From Deltaproteobacteria bacterium RBG_13_52_11 (lineage in GTDB: Bacteria; Desulfobacterota; B13-G15; RBG-16-54-18): a stretch of 12,987 bases of DNA. The translations under genes were made by a program, and so were the position numbers. The first letter of the stretch is position 1, and the number at the start of each line of letters is the position of its first letter. The notes under the pieces were generated by a model that was not told the DNA's origin, ran no database searches, and saw only the letters and a list, made by a program, of their open reading frames with translations. Shown in pieces: positions 12,275 through 12,987 of the stretch. Where the stretch lies: contig MGQF01000065.1 in the NCBI GenBank assembly GCA_001797745.1, forward strand, positions 9,679-22,665, in the 5' to 3' direction.

Positions 12275-12979
12275 TCACTCTCTAGCCCTGCTCTCTCCGT
12301 AAGCAATAAGGTTAGAGGGAATGCCCAAGAGTGTTACTGTTACCACCTTTACAGAAACAGATGACGGAAACAACCGTGAGAAACCCCTGGCATCTAGGAG
12401 GTTCAGATTCTCTTCTGAAGCCCAGTATCGGAGTCCGATCCTGGCAAGTACAAAGCGATAGATACGCATGGGTAGATAATGGAGAAATGGCAGGACGGTG
12501 TGCATTTCTACCGGAAACCAACGGTTGGGGGTCGTGATAAAAAAAGCCTTGCTCACTCGCAGAATTTCCTTGATAAAGAACTGTTGCTCTCTTTCTCCTC
12601 CGGTGTGTTCAATGACGGCATTGCTAAATACGATGTCGAACTGCTGGTTTGAAAAAGGTAAGGGTTGGTTGGCCTTGATAGGTACGAAAACGACCCCCGG
12701 GTACTCCTGCTCCAAATGGCTACCATCTTCGATACCAGCACAAGCAACCTTATCTGTATAAGGGTAGAACCGCTCGAAATAATTGGACTCTTGATGACGA
12801 TTGTCACTGGTAACACCAAGGTCTAGAATTGTAGTTTCTCCAGTAGGACGCATGGTTGCCATGAATAGCGCAAACATCTTCTTTCGCACATAGAAAGACA
12901 CTTTCGAGGCCAGTGGCACCTTGCCTGCATGCATATAATATGGTGAGTCGCGAAAGGGGCTTTGAATATTCCGCACCAT
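12275..12979 (-). CDS. Class I SAM-dependent methyltransferase
   Basis: Seen: 234 residues from ATG 12979. The Rossmann motif I region is T-I-L-D-L-G-V-T-S-D-N (50-60), then G-I-E-D-G-S at the acidic strand 2 end, P-L-P-F-S-N-Q-Q-F-D-I-V-F-S-N-A-V-I-E-H (motif II/III region typical of UbiE/COQ5-type folds, near 106-125) and F-F-I-T-T-P-N-R-W-F-P-V-E-M-H, a signature common in methyltransferases of polysaccharide and glycan loci. The usual GxGxG is reduced to D-L-G-V-T, as in many such proteins. The frame is still open to the window edge on the 5' side (AAG, CTC before the ATG), so the true start could lie outside. It is the rightmost gene and transcribed towards the remnants. Substrate unknown; a sugar or lipid-linked glycan is inferred from context. 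Confidence 0.85.
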   Translation of the reverse strand: MVRNIQSPFRDSPYYMHAGKVPLASKVSFYVRKKMFALFMATMRPTGETTILDLGVTSDNRHQESNYFERFYPYTDKVACAGIEDGSHLEQEYPGVVFVPIKANQPLPFSNQQFDIVFSNAVIEHTGGEREQQFFIKEILRVSKAFFITTPNRWFPVEMHTVLPFLHYLPMRIYRFVLARIGLRYWASEENLNLLDARGFSRLFPSSVSVKVVTVTLLGIPSNLIAYGESRARE

Positions 12980-12987
12980 CTTGAGTT

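Overview
The window looks like a piece of a Gram-negative bacterial chromosome, most plausibly a deltaproteobacterium (Desulfobacterota) or a near relative. That placement is an inference from protein style only: full-length MnmG, a group III (mixed ATP/PPi) phosphofructokinase, an archaeal-type class I aldolase and an MltD-like transglycosylase with LysM. No rRNA, tRNA, CRISPR array or intact insertion sequence was seen.

Left half (1 to about 8600) is ordinary, well-kept housekeeping DNA. A DUF2784-like membrane protein runs off the left edge and is divergent from mnmG. On the plus strand follow mnmG (tRNA wobble-uridine modification), a short QueG-like double [4Fe-4S] protein only 2 bases after it, a class I fructose-bisphosphate aldolase and a phosphofructokinase with PPi-type residues. 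Aldolase and PFK catalyse adjacent glycolytic/gluconeogenic steps. A small very basic ORF converges on pfk. Then come a cold-shock protein with a roughly 110-nt leader holding a hairpin, and a two-helix membrane protein with a histone-H1-like Lys/Ala/Pro tail. A perfect 22-bp-stem bidirectional terminator separates these from a minus-strand group transcribed leftwards: a flavodoxin-family protein (with a good sigma70-type promoter), a small unrecognised protein and a membrane-anchored lytic transglycosylase.

Right half (about 8780 to the end) is different. It begins with a long imperfect palindrome and a short plus-strand ORF with a good Shine-Dalgarno that runs into the 3' end of a B12-type radical SAM gene. 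Beyond that gene, 10474 to 12268 is a gene graveyard: the C-terminal tail of a FlaA1/CapD-type nucleotide-sugar dehydratase/epimerase (minus), the C-terminus of a dihydrodipicolinate-synthase-family protein coupled by ATGA to the N-terminus of a nicotinate phosphoribosyltransferase-like protein (plus, both broken), and an in-frame chimera of a short-chain-dehydrogenase N-terminus with a family 2 glycosyltransferase (minus, two lesions). The right edge holds an intact-looking SAM methyltransferase. Dehydratase, SDR, GT2, radical SAM and methyltransferase together suggest the eroded edge of a surface-polysaccharide (O-antigen/exopolysaccharide) locus.

All family calls are by reading motifs by eye; no database search was possible.
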